NCBI GenBank assembly: GCA_017472105.1
Contig: JAFUQY010000012.1
Location: 1-10,196, forward strand
Origin: Clostridia bacterium
Lineage (GTDB): Bacteria > Bacillota_A > Clostridia > Oscillospirales > CAG-272
Length of the DNA stretch: 10,196 bases
Direction of reading: 5' to 3'
The notes beneath the pieces are model-generated. The model searched no databases, was not told the DNA's origin, and saw only the letters and a program-made list of their open reading frames with translations. Shown in pieces: positions 1-5,197 of this stretch. Position numbers and translations under genes: made by a program. Every line of letters begins with the position of its first letter. The stretch's first letter is position 1.

Positions 1-366
1 GACGCCCACCGCGATGCCGATTGCCGCCGTAGTCCAGAGCCCTGCCGCCGTTGTCAGACCGGTCACGAGCGTCTTGCCGCGCACAAGGATCGTACCCGCG
101 CCGAGGAAACCGATGCCGGACATCACCTGCGCCGCAATACGGAACGGGTCTCCTACGCCGAGCCTGTCCTGTGCATACACCCCGGTCATCACCGTCAGGC
201 ACGCACCGATTCCGACGAGCATATGGGTTCTCAGGCCCGCCGCACGTCCGCGGAATCCCCGTTCAAATCCGATCACGCCGCTGAGCAGGCATGTCATGAC
301 CAGGCGAAGAACCACCGCGCCCGCGCTCATATCCGATCCCGAAAACAACTCTCTGATATATTCCAT
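1..366 (-). CDS. MgtC/SapB family membrane protein (partial, 3' end outside window)
   Basis: The first 122 codons are visible; the gene runs off the left edge still open. After a short N-terminal segment (MEYIRELFSG) come hydrophobic helices carrying family hallmarks: GVIGFERGFRGRAAGLRTH at about residues 31-49, then LVGIGACLTVM, and RIAAQVMSGIGFLGAGTIL further on. This is the conserved N-terminal membrane domain of the MgtC/SapB family. In Salmonella and Mycobacterium, MgtC acts in the inner membrane in low-Mg adaptation and intramacrophage survival, partly by modulating the F-ATPase. In Firmicutes the role is mostly unknown, and the SapB name comes from Bacillus. The start is supported by GGAGG five bases upstream of the ATG and by a promoter about 30 bases further up. 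Whether the protein has the C-terminal ACT-like domain of true MgtC cannot be seen here. Family assignment is firm; the exact function is not. Confidence 0.9.
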   Translation of the reverse strand, partial: MEYIRELFSGSDMSAGAVVLRLVMTCLLSGVIGFERGFRGRAAGLRTHMLVGIGACLTVMTGVYAQDRLGVGDPFRIAAQVMSGIGFLGAGTILVRGKTLVTGLTTAAGLWTTAAIGIAVGV

Positions 367-397
367 GACGTCCTCCGATACCGTGTATATGCCGCTT

Positions 398-426
398 ATT
401 ATATCACATACGTGAATAAATTACAA
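398..426 (-). promoter_or_regulatory. Sigma-A-type promoter of the MgtC-family gene
   Basis: Read on the minus strand: -35 TTGTAA (421-426), 17-base spacer, -10 TATAAT (398-403). The -10 is perfect and the -35 matches four of six positions. The spacer holds the inverted repeat TCAC-N4-GTGA (404-415), which could be a regulator site. Transcription would start near 391, about 25 bases before the GGAGG and ATG. Confidence 0.75.
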
Positions 427-435
427 GAAAAAAGA

Positions 436-470
436 CCGCGAATTTTCACATCCGCGAATCTTTTTCACAT
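436..470. repeat. Tandem direct repeat upstream of the MgtC-family promoter
   Basis: Two adjacent imperfect copies lie between the lipoprotein stop codon and the -35 of the MgtC-family promoter. Copy 1 is CCGCGAATTTTCACAT (436-451). Copy 2 (452-470) has the same CCGCGAAT and TTTCACAT ends with three extra bases in the middle. They begin ten bases upstream of the -35, where tandem activator sites are usually found. The block also separates the end of the lipoprotein transcript from the next promoter. On the minus strand it is followed by TCTTTTTT, so part of it may serve as a weak terminator, but the only pairing is about four CGCG base pairs. Confidence 0.55.
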
Positions 471-476
471 TTTCAG

Positions 477-806
477 TTATTCCGCGCCCTCGATATCGCT
501 CGGATACACAGCAACCTCGCACTTGACGTACAAGGGATTGCTGAGCTCACCGCGGGTAAACTCAATGATGTAGTAGCCTTCCTGCATGCCGACCACTTCA
601 AATTCGTAGTCGTCGACGAACACATCCCTGCCGTCGTCGTAGGATGCGATCACGAGGAAGTCGTCCTTGGTAAATTCGTAGTCCGTGGTTGTGACAACGG
701 GACCTCTGTACGAGGGAACAAGTCCGACTGCATCATCACCGCCGCCGCAGGAAACGCAGCACAGGAGCATCACAGCCGCCAGACATGCGCAAAGATATCT
801 CTTCAT
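477..806 (-). CDS. Small predicted lipoprotein of unknown function
   Basis: This is a 109-residue protein that I do not recognise. It starts MKRYLCACLAAVMLLCCVSC: two positive residues, a hydrophobic core, and Cys20 followed by GGG, a plausible lipoprotein signal (the -3 residue is Cys, so the lipobox is not strict). The mature part is acidic and rich in Tyr, Asp and Val, with alternating hydrophobic residues (YEFEVVGM, YYIIEFTRG, YVKCEVAVY) that suggest a small beta-rich domain on the outer face of the membrane. The frame stays open to a GTG at 836 overlapping the upstream stop codon, but the ATG at 806 is preferred because it begins the signal peptide and has GAAGG about ten bases upstream. 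It lies 26 bases after the dehydrogenase stop and is probably cotranscribed with it. Confidence 0.7.
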   Translation of the reverse strand: MKRYLCACLAAVMLLCCVSCGGGDDAVGLVPSYRGPVVTTTDYEFTKDDFLVIASYDDGRDVFVDDYEFEVVGMQEGYYIIEFTRGELSNPLYVKCEVAVYPSDIEGAE

Positions 807-832
807 TATATATAAGCCTTCTTTCGGGGAAA

Positions 833-1696
833 TCACACGCCGGAGTATGCCGCGAAACCGCCGTCCACGGGAATCACCACGCCGTCAACGAATGCAGAGA
901 ACCGGTCGTCCGCGAGCCACAGCAGGGTGCCGTCGAGGTCTTCGGGCGTACCGAACCGCTTCATGGGCGTATGACCGAGAATCTTGTCGGAACGGGGCGT
1001 GAGGGATCCGTCGGGATTGGTCAGCAGAGTGCGGTTCTGTTCGGTGAGGAAGAATCCGGGCGCGATTGCGTTGACGCGGATGCCGACGGGTGCGAAATGT
1101 ACCGCCAGCCACTGCGTGAAGTTGGAGACCGCCGCCTTTGCACCGGAGTACGCGGGAATTCTCGTCAGGGGTCTGAACGCATTCATGGAGGAAACGTTGA
1201 TGATATTGCCGCCGGTCCGTGCCATGTCGCGTGCGAATACCTGCGTTGGGATGAGGGTTCCGAGGAAGTTGAGGTTGAATACGAACGAGATGCCTTCGGG
1301 ATCGAGATCGAAGAAGGTCTTCACACCCTCGATGGTGCCGTTTTCGTCAAGCTCGGTCACTTCTTCGGGAGTCAGATCGTCCCGGGACGTTGAGCCCTTG
1401 GGATTGTTGCCGCCCGCACCGTTGAGGAGGATATCCACCTTGCCGTATGCCGCGTAGATTTCGTCCCGTGCCGCTTCGACTGCCGCCTTGTCGAGAACGT
1501 TCATCGCAACCGCAATGGCATCCCCGCCGGCTTCACGGATTTCAGCAGCAACCTTTTCCGCCGCGTCCAGTCTCAGGTCACAGACAGCAACCTTGGCACC
1601 GGCAGATGCAAGAGTCTTGGAAAAACCGGAGCAAAGCACGCCGCCGCCGCCGGTGACAACAGCAACCTTGCCGGTCAGATCAAATGTAAGATTCAT
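833..1696 (-). CDS. Short-chain dehydrogenase/reductase, UxuB-like (probable D-mannonate oxidoreductase)
   Basis: A 287-residue NAD(P)-dependent SDR. The Rossmann glycine segment is TGGGGVLCSG (residues 15-24), followed by the cofactor-binding D40 at the end of beta 2 (VAVCD) and NGAGG at 92-96. Catalytic residues are Ser170 (NVSS), Tyr183 and Lys187 (YSGAK). The extra segment around 97-145 (GGNNPKGST, then FFDLDPEG and LNFLGT) and the GGGGVL loop resemble SDR-type D-mannonate oxidoreductases such as Bacillus YjmF/UxuB, which interconvert D-fructuronate and D-mannonate in hexuronate catabolism. The substrate is inferred; related SDRs act on other polyols. An ATG six codons upstream (1714) is possible, but the start at 1696 has AAAGTGAG seven bases before it while the other lacks any site. 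Its neighbours are an ASRT-family protein upstream and a lipoprotein downstream. Confidence 0.85.
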   Translation of the reverse strand: MNLTFDLTGKVAVVTGGGGVLCSGFSKTLASAGAKVAVCDLRLDAAEKVAAEIREAGGDAIAVAMNVLDKAAVEAARDEIYAAYGKVDILLNGAGGNNPKGSTSRDDLTPEEVTELDENGTIEGVKTFFDLDPEGISFVFNLNFLGTLIPTQVFARDMARTGGNIINVSSMNAFRPLTRIPAYSGAKAAVSNFTQWLAVHFAPVGIRVNAIAPGFFLTEQNRTLLTNPDGSLTPRSDKILGHTPMKRFGTPEDLDGTLLWLADDRFSAFVDGVVIPVDGGFAAYSGV

Positions 1697-1719
1697 AGGA
1701 GTTCTCACTTTCATGAAAT

Positions 1720-1747
1720 GCAGAATTCATAATGCAGAATGCAGAAT
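1720..1747. repeat. Heptanucleotide tandem repeat upstream of the SDR gene
   Basis: Four head-to-tail 7-base units on the plus strand: GCAGAAT, TCATAAT, GCAGAAT, GCAGAAT. Three are identical and one diverges. The array ends about 24 bases upstream of the preferred SDR start, within the presumed leader or intercistronic RNA. Such short tandem arrays can change copy number by slippage; whether this one does cannot be told from a single sequence. Confidence 0.7.
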
Positions 1748-1796
1748 GAAACAGGTTTTACGTAATGCGCACGCCATCAGCGCAGCGGAAGGTCGT

Positions 1797-1855
1797 GGGA
1801 TACCGTTCTGTCTCCAGCTTCAAGTGCGCCGGTATGCCTGTCGGGGCCGCCCGAC
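1797..1855 (-). other. Inverted repeats in the ASRT-SDR intergenic region
   Basis: The 158 bases between the ASRT-family stop and the SDR start hold no credible gene. Two inverted repeats are visible. A perfect 6-bp stem with a 4-base loop (1840-1845 with 1850-1855) touches the stop codon of the ASRT-family gene. An imperfect 8-bp stem (1797-1804 with 1831-1838, one mismatch) follows. Neither is followed by a T-run on the minus strand, so they are not clear terminators. They could stabilise the upstream mRNA, cause partial termination, or be remnants of an intergenic repeat. Confidence 0.4.
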
Positions 1856-2229
1856 TAGTCCTCGACTGCGTAGGCGATGGTTGTCATGAGTGCCATTTCG
1901 GGAGCGGAGGTGTCAAGTCTGGAATACTGGCACACGATGGGCGTGTTGGACTCGAGCAGTACCGCATACGGGGTGTCGCGCGGAATCTGTTCGCCTGCCG
2001 CATTGCGGAGCTTGTCCATGCGGATGTGGTGGGTTCTCATCGCGGGGCAGAAGGAGGAAAAATCAGTTCTCGCTTCTCTGTCCTCGAAGAAGAGGGTCAT
2101 CTTGATTTCCGCGTCCACATCGGAGGTGTTGATGACGCAGATTGCCTCGTGAGAGAGGTTTTCGTTCTTGGAAACAGAATTGAGATAGGTATCCGGCACG
2201 AGCCAGACTTTCTTTCCGTAAGGCTTCAT
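1855..2229 (-). CDS. Anabaena sensory rhodopsin transducer (ASRT) family protein
   Basis: A complete 124-residue soluble protein without a signal peptide. It matches the family pattern along its length: GKKVWLVPDTYLN near the start, HEAICVINTSDVDAEI at about 27-42, LFFEDRE at about 46-52, THHIRMDKL at about 66-74, IPRDTPYAVLLESNTPIV at about 81-98, and the near-invariant QYSRLDT followed by ALMTTIAY. The founding member interacts with a cyanobacterial sensory rhodopsin. Published comparative analysis of the family proposed a beta-sandwich small-molecule (probably sugar) binding domain, widespread in bacteria without rhodopsins and often near carbohydrate genes. That fits here, next to a UxuB-like dehydrogenase, so a sugar or sugar-acid binding or sensing role is inferred; no rhodopsin gene is present. 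AAAGGA lies about ten bases upstream of the ATG, and a promoter lies about 50 bases upstream. Confidence 0.88.
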   Translation of the reverse strand: MKPYGKKVWLVPDTYLNSVSKNENLSHEAICVINTSDVDAEIKMTLFFEDREARTDFSSFCPAMRTHHIRMDKLRNAAGEQIPRDTPYAVLLESNTPIVCQYSRLDTSAPEMALMTTIAYAVED

Positions 2230-2276
2230 GAGATATGGTTCCTTTCATATTATATAAGTTTCAGTATGTTGCCTTA

Positions 2277-2305
2277 ATTATAGCAGGGATTCGTGAACAA
2301 TTCAA
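2277..2305 (-). promoter_or_regulatory. Sigma-A-type promoter of the ASRT-SDR-lipoprotein transcript
   Basis: Read on the minus strand: -35 TTGAAT (2300-2305), 17-base spacer, -10 TATAAT (2277-2282). The predicted start is near 2270, giving a leader of about 40 bases. A second TATAAT (2249-2254) is closer to the gene but has no good -35. The imperfect palindrome TGAA-N3-TTCA (2294-2304) overlaps the -35. Confidence 0.65.
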
Positions 2306-2334
2306 GGGATATGCTCAGAAAATCACCCGAATAC

Positions 2335-2357
2335 GAAAAAAGACCCCGTATGGGGTC
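2335..2357 (-). terminator. Intrinsic terminator of rnpB
   Basis: On the minus strand a perfect 6-bp GC-rich stem GACCCC/GGGGTC (2352-2357 with 2342-2347) with a 4-base loop is followed by TTTTTT (2336-2341). It sits a few bases after the 3' strand of RNase P helix P1. Confidence 0.9.
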
Positions 2358-2361
2358 AGTT

Positions 2362-2730
2362 TCAGCAGGTTTGTAAGCCGGGTTCTGTACGTCTCGCGAC
2401 GCAGCTGTCATCTATCTGGGACGACTGTCGCCAATCGCCTCAAGCCGCCTCCGCAGTTCTGCCGAGCAGACATTGCAGTTTCCTGCACCTGCGCATAAGG
2501 CGTTGCATCGGATAGGGTTTACATTTGCACGCAGTTGCCTGCCATGCCGGTGAGCTCTTACCTCGCCTTTCCATCTTTTCCTCAGACGAATCCAAGGTAG
2601 TCTATTTCTGTTGCACTTTCCCGGAGGTTTCCCTCGGCGGACGTTATCCGTTATCCTGCTCTGTGATGCCCGGACTTTCCTCATGCCAATACCTTTCGGC
2701 AACATGACACGCGACAGCCCCGCCTGCGAC
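2362..2730 (-). ncRNA. rnpB: RNase P RNA, bacterial type A
   Basis: This is the catalytic RNA of RNase P, which removes 5' leaders from precursor tRNAs. The diagnostic segments are present in order on the minus strand: GAGGAAAGTCCGGGC (5' strand of P4 and flank), AGTGCAACAGAAA in the specificity domain, GGTAAGAGCTCACCGG, CAGATAGATGACAG, and ACAGAACCCGGCTTAC at the 3' end (3' strand of P4). Helix P1 can be drawn between GCAGG at 2723-2727 and CCTGC at 2365-2369. The layout after P4 (AACGGATAACG, then the GGGAAACC region) resembles type A rather than the Bacillus type B. Ends are estimated from P1, the promoter and the terminator, and may be off by several bases. Open frames across this region are incidental. 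Confidence 0.97.
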
Positions 2731-2734
2731 TCCT

Positions 2735-2763
2735 ATTATACTAAAAAATCTTCCGTTTGTCAA
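2735..2763 (-). promoter_or_regulatory. Consensus sigma-A promoter of rnpB
   Basis: On the minus strand: TTGACA (2758-2763), 17-base spacer, TATAAT (2735-2740), both hexamers perfect. The predicted start is near 2728, directly at RNase P helix P1. Confidence 0.95.
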
Positions 2764-2764
2764 G

Positions 2765-2803
2765 AAAAAAGATACGGCCGATGCCTTCACCAACCGTATC
2801 TTT
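2765..2803 (-). terminator. Intrinsic terminator of the solute-binding protein operon
   Basis: On the minus strand a 10-bp stem AAAGATACGG/CCGTATCTTT (2794-2803 with 2768-2777) can be extended inside its 16-base loop by GGTG/CATC. The stem runs directly into TTTTTT (2765-2770). It ends the transcript 22 bases after the stop codon of the membrane protein gene, and its T-run lies one base from the rnpB -35 box. Confidence 0.88.
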
Positions 2804-2825
2804 CCGTTCTATGCAGTTTTGTCCG

Positions 2826-3350
2826 TCAGCCGTTCACCTCAGCGAGCCATTCGGTCAGCGGTGCGCAAGTGACGACAAAGCGGTATTCCGTGCCGCCGTC
2901 GAGGAAGCTGACATAGCAGAGATCCCCGGCGATGTACAGCACGCACTCGTCCGAGAATTTCGTGTAAACCCCGATCGGGTCGGTGACGCGGTACACGTTT
3001 TCCGTGTCGTAAGCGCGCAGGGCAAATTTCACCGTGAAGTCGTACAGAAGCGAGTCCGCGTCGTATTCGTATCCCGCCAGCTCCATCTCCGCAAGCCACG
3101 CGGAATCAAATCCGTCGTATTTGTCCTGCTCTTCGAATTTGCCGCGCCGGTTGACGATCACCTGACTCACGTTTTCCGTCCGCTCCACTCTCTCAAGAAG
3201 GGATTCAAAGCCCTCGGCCGCACGGTCACCGATTCTGTCCACGGAAAAACGGACGCCTGCTCCGGTGATTACGACCATGCACACAGCCGCAGCCGCGAGC
3301 AGTATTGTCACGGCAATTGCGAATCCTGTCAGTTTCCGGTCCCACCTCAT
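2826..3350 (-). CDS. Hypothetical single-pass membrane protein
   Basis: A 174-residue protein of no family I recognise. MRWDRKLTGF is followed by one hydrophobic segment (about residues 8-30), with a roughly 140-residue domain predicted outside the cell. That domain has an acidic helical-looking stretch (about 35-80, with RAAEGFESLLERVERTE) followed by a strand-rich half (SLLYDFTVKFALRAYD, DECVLYIAGDLCYVSF, YRFVVTC). No second helix, enzyme motif or lipobox is visible. The start has AAAGGCGG ending about five bases before the ATG. The gene begins 47 bases after the solute-binding protein stop with no terminator between them, so both are probably one operon. It could assist the binding protein at the membrane, but nothing in the sequence shows this. 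Confidence 0.8.
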   Translation of the reverse strand: MRWDRKLTGFAIAVTILLAAAAVCMVVITGAGVRFSVDRIGDRAAEGFESLLERVERTENVSQVIVNRRGKFEEQDKYDGFDSAWLAEMELAGYEYDADSLLYDFTVKFALRAYDTENVYRVTDPIGVYTKFSDECVLYIAGDLCYVSFLDGGTEYRFVVTCAPLTEWLAEVNG

Positions 3351-3397
3351 GGCGTCCGCCTTTCATATGTTAAGATTTTTTAAAATTCAGATGCAGC

Positions 3398-4939
3398 TTA
3401 TTCCTCTTCGCCGAAGAACCATTCGTTGGTCTTTTCGAAGGACTTCTTGAGCATCTTCGCGTTCTTCTTCAGATCGGAGGTCAGGCTTTCCTTTGCATTG
3501 GCAATACCGCCCGTCACAGTGGAACGGATCGCGATGTTGGAGAAGTGGATGTTGTAGGACAGGTCATCGAATACCAGTCTGAGCATGCGGATGGTGTCCT
3601 CGTCACGGGTGGACTTGTTCTGGAGCGTGATGTTGACGTACGCTTCCATAACGGTGTCGTGGGATGCCGCGTTGAGACAGTCAACGATGTTCGCGGTGCG
3701 GTTGATGTCTTCAACAGTCACGGGAATCATGTGCATGAAGGGGTTGAGGATGATGGAGTAGTATCTTTCCTGTTCCTGATTGTACTTCGGCGGAGGCACG
3801 ATACCGAAATCCGCTTCCATGTTGCGCAGTTCTCTCGTCCATGCCATGCATTCGGAGTAGAAGAGGGTTGCGTTTTCCATGAAGAGTTCTTCCTGGATTC
3901 TGTCGCCCTTGCCGCGGAGGTATGCGCTGTATCTGCTCTGGCGGATATCGAATACATTGTTGCCGCCCCAGAAAATGTTGTAAATCTTGGTGTAAACGTC
4001 GACGAGCTTTTCGCCTTCGGTACCGTCGATGAGGTAACCGGTGTCGGGATCCTTGTCGATGTAGTTGACGCCGCAGCCGCGGGTGAGCATATCAATACCG
4101 ATTTCGTTGTAGGTGATCCAGCCGTACTTGTCCTTGTCGGTCCATACGCCGTCGCCGTCCGCGTCATGAACGCCGGCTTCAAGAAGAGCCGCGAAATTGT
4201 CGATGGTCCATTCGTTGTTTTCAACCAGTTCATAGGGATTGGTCAGACCGTAGTCCTTGATGAGCTGCTGGTTGAAGTACAGAGCGCGGATGGAGTCGAA
4301 GCGGGTGGTGTCAAAGGAACCGGTGGTGAAGTAGAGCTTGTTGTTGACCGCAAGGTCTTCGTTCGCGTTCTGGTCCCACCATGCCTGATCGAGGTGCAGA
4401 CCTTCAACGGTATTCAGGTCGTAAACGTTGCCCTCCATGGCGACAGCGAAGGAGTTCATGAGGGTGCAGAGTGCGAGACCGAAGTCATCGGTACCTGCCT
4501 TTACAGCGTTCTTCAGCTCGGTTGTGGAGTCGGAAACCTGATGCTCAAGGACGTTGACATCGAGGAATTCGTTGGTTCTCTGGGTTCTTTCGTAAATTGC
4601 GTCGTTGACGGGTTCGCCGGTGGTCTCCTGAGTGGTGATTTCACGATAGGAGTACCAGGATGCGGTACAGCCGTTGAGGATGGTGAAGTCGATGCCGCCG
4701 TAGGTGTTTGCGTCCACGCCGTCCTTCCAGTTGTAGGTGACGTCGATGCCGATCAGACCGTCGGTGGTTTCAGCAGTGTCGGCGGTGGTTTCATCTGCAC
4801 CTGCGGGAGCTGCTTCGGTATCGGTCGTGCCGGGCTGCGTGCCTGTTTCCTCCGCTGCCTTTTCGGAGCAGGAAGCGAGGGAGGAAAGCAGCATCAGACC
4901 TGCGAGAAGAGCCGCCAGAATGCGTTTCTTTGAAGTCAT
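3398..4939 (-). CDS. Extracellular solute-binding lipoprotein of an ABC (probably carbohydrate) transporter
   Basis: A 513-residue protein with a clear lipoprotein signal: KKR, hydrophobic core, and lipobox LASC with Cys24. A Thr/Glu/Ala-rich linker (about 25-62) tethers the folded domain. Large binding-protein features follow: DFTILNG, NDAIYERTQRTNEFLDV, LKNAVKAGTDDFGLALC, LDQAWWDQNANEDL, YFNQQLIKDYGL, and WTIDNFAALLEAG at about 244-256. An EF-hand-like loop DADGDGVWTDKD (259-270) probably binds calcium, as in many sugar-binding proteins of this kind. It would capture a ligand, likely an oligosaccharide or sugar, and deliver it to an ABC permease. No permease or ATPase gene is in the window, so the partner is elsewhere or beyond use. 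The start has GGAGG seven bases upstream and a consensus promoter about 70 bases upstream. The downstream partner is the single-span membrane protein. Confidence 0.88.
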   Translation of the reverse strand: MTSKKRILAALLAGLMLLSSLASCSEKAAEETGTQPGTTDTEAAPAGADETTADTAETTDGLIGIDVTYNWKDGVDANTYGGIDFTILNGCTASWYSYREITTQETTGEPVNDAIYERTQRTNEFLDVNVLEHQVSDSTTELKNAVKAGTDDFGLALCTLMNSFAVAMEGNVYDLNTVEGLHLDQAWWDQNANEDLAVNNKLYFTTGSFDTTRFDSIRALYFNQQLIKDYGLTNPYELVENNEWTIDNFAALLEAGVHDADGDGVWTDKDKYGWITYNEIGIDMLTRGCGVNYIDKDPDTGYLIDGTEGEKLVDVYTKIYNIFWGGNNVFDIRQSRYSAYLRGKGDRIQEELFMENATLFYSECMAWTRELRNMEADFGIVPPPKYNQEQERYYSIILNPFMHMIPVTVEDINRTANIVDCLNAASHDTVMEAYVNITLQNKSTRDEDTIRMLRLVFDDLSYNIHFSNIAIRSTVTGGIANAKESLTSDLKKNAKMLKKSFEKTNEWFFGEEE

Positions 4940-4967
4940 AATATGCCTCCGGGATAGTTTTTCATGT

Positions 4968-4994
4968 CATCCGCGCATAATCGTCCGCGGGATG
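4968..4994 (-). other. Hairpin in the leader of the solute-binding protein mRNA
   Basis: In the roughly 60-base leader, CATCC(C)GCG pairs with CGCGGATG on the minus strand: about eight base pairs with one bulged C and a loop of about ten bases. It lies about 18 bases upstream of the GGAGG and does not hide it. It could be an mRNA stabiliser; no T-run follows. Confidence 0.35.
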
Positions 4995-5006
4995 CGTTGA
5001 TACTTC

Positions 5007-5035
5007 ATTATACCTTGAATTCAATCATTTGTCAA
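5007..5035 (-). promoter_or_regulatory. Consensus sigma-A promoter of the solute-binding protein operon, with spacer palindrome
   Basis: On the minus strand: TTGACA (5030-5035), 17-base spacer, TATAAT (5007-5012), both perfect. Inside the spacer lies a perfect 10-base palindrome TTGAATTCAA (5015-5024), a candidate operator for a repressor. A promoter this strong for a substrate-binding protein would normally need repression. It is back-to-back with the plus-strand promoter at 5131; the roughly 95 bases between them hold no other clear element. Confidence 0.9.
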
Positions 5036-5130
5036 GATTGTTTTGTTAGTTCGGCGTAAACTCCGCGCTCCGCATCCGGACGTTTCGTCGGAATTGTATA
5101 AAATATGTCACCGCCGGGCGAAAATGAGAA

Positions 5131-5159
5131 TTGACAAAGCATGTATTATATGATAAAAT
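5131..5159 (+). promoter_or_regulatory. Sigma-A-type promoter of the polysaccharide deacetylase gene
   Basis: TTGACA (5131-5136), 17-base spacer, TAAAAT (5154-5159). The predicted start is near 5166. It looks like a vegetative promoter; no SigG- or SigE-like -10/-35 pair was noticed. It also rules out in-frame start codons at 5141 and 5150, which would lie inside the promoter. Confidence 0.85.
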
Positions 5160-5197
5160 GTAGACAAGATATCATCTTAAAATGGGGAAAGTGTATC

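Noticed and set aside
14..415. Plus-strand open frames at the left edge
   Set aside because: They are opposite the MgtC-family gene, which has clear family motifs, ribosome binding site and promoter.
1697..1714. Upstream ATG (1714) as the SDR start
   Set aside because: It has no ribosome binding site, and the six extra residues are not typical of the family.
2412..2707. Open frames on both strands between 2412 and 2707
   Set aside because: They lie inside rnpB, whose conserved RNA segments explain the sequence.
3545..4933. A 462-codon plus-strand open frame opposite the solute-binding protein
   Set aside because: It is a compositional shadow: the minus-strand protein has signal peptide, lipobox, family motifs, promoter and ribosome binding site, while this frame has a Val/Gly/Asp-rich translation with no domain and no ribosome binding site.
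5141..5197. Upstream in-frame starts for the deacetylase (5141, 5150)
   Set aside because: They fall between the -35 and -10 of the promoter and would precede the transcription start; the ATG at 5198 begins the signal peptide.
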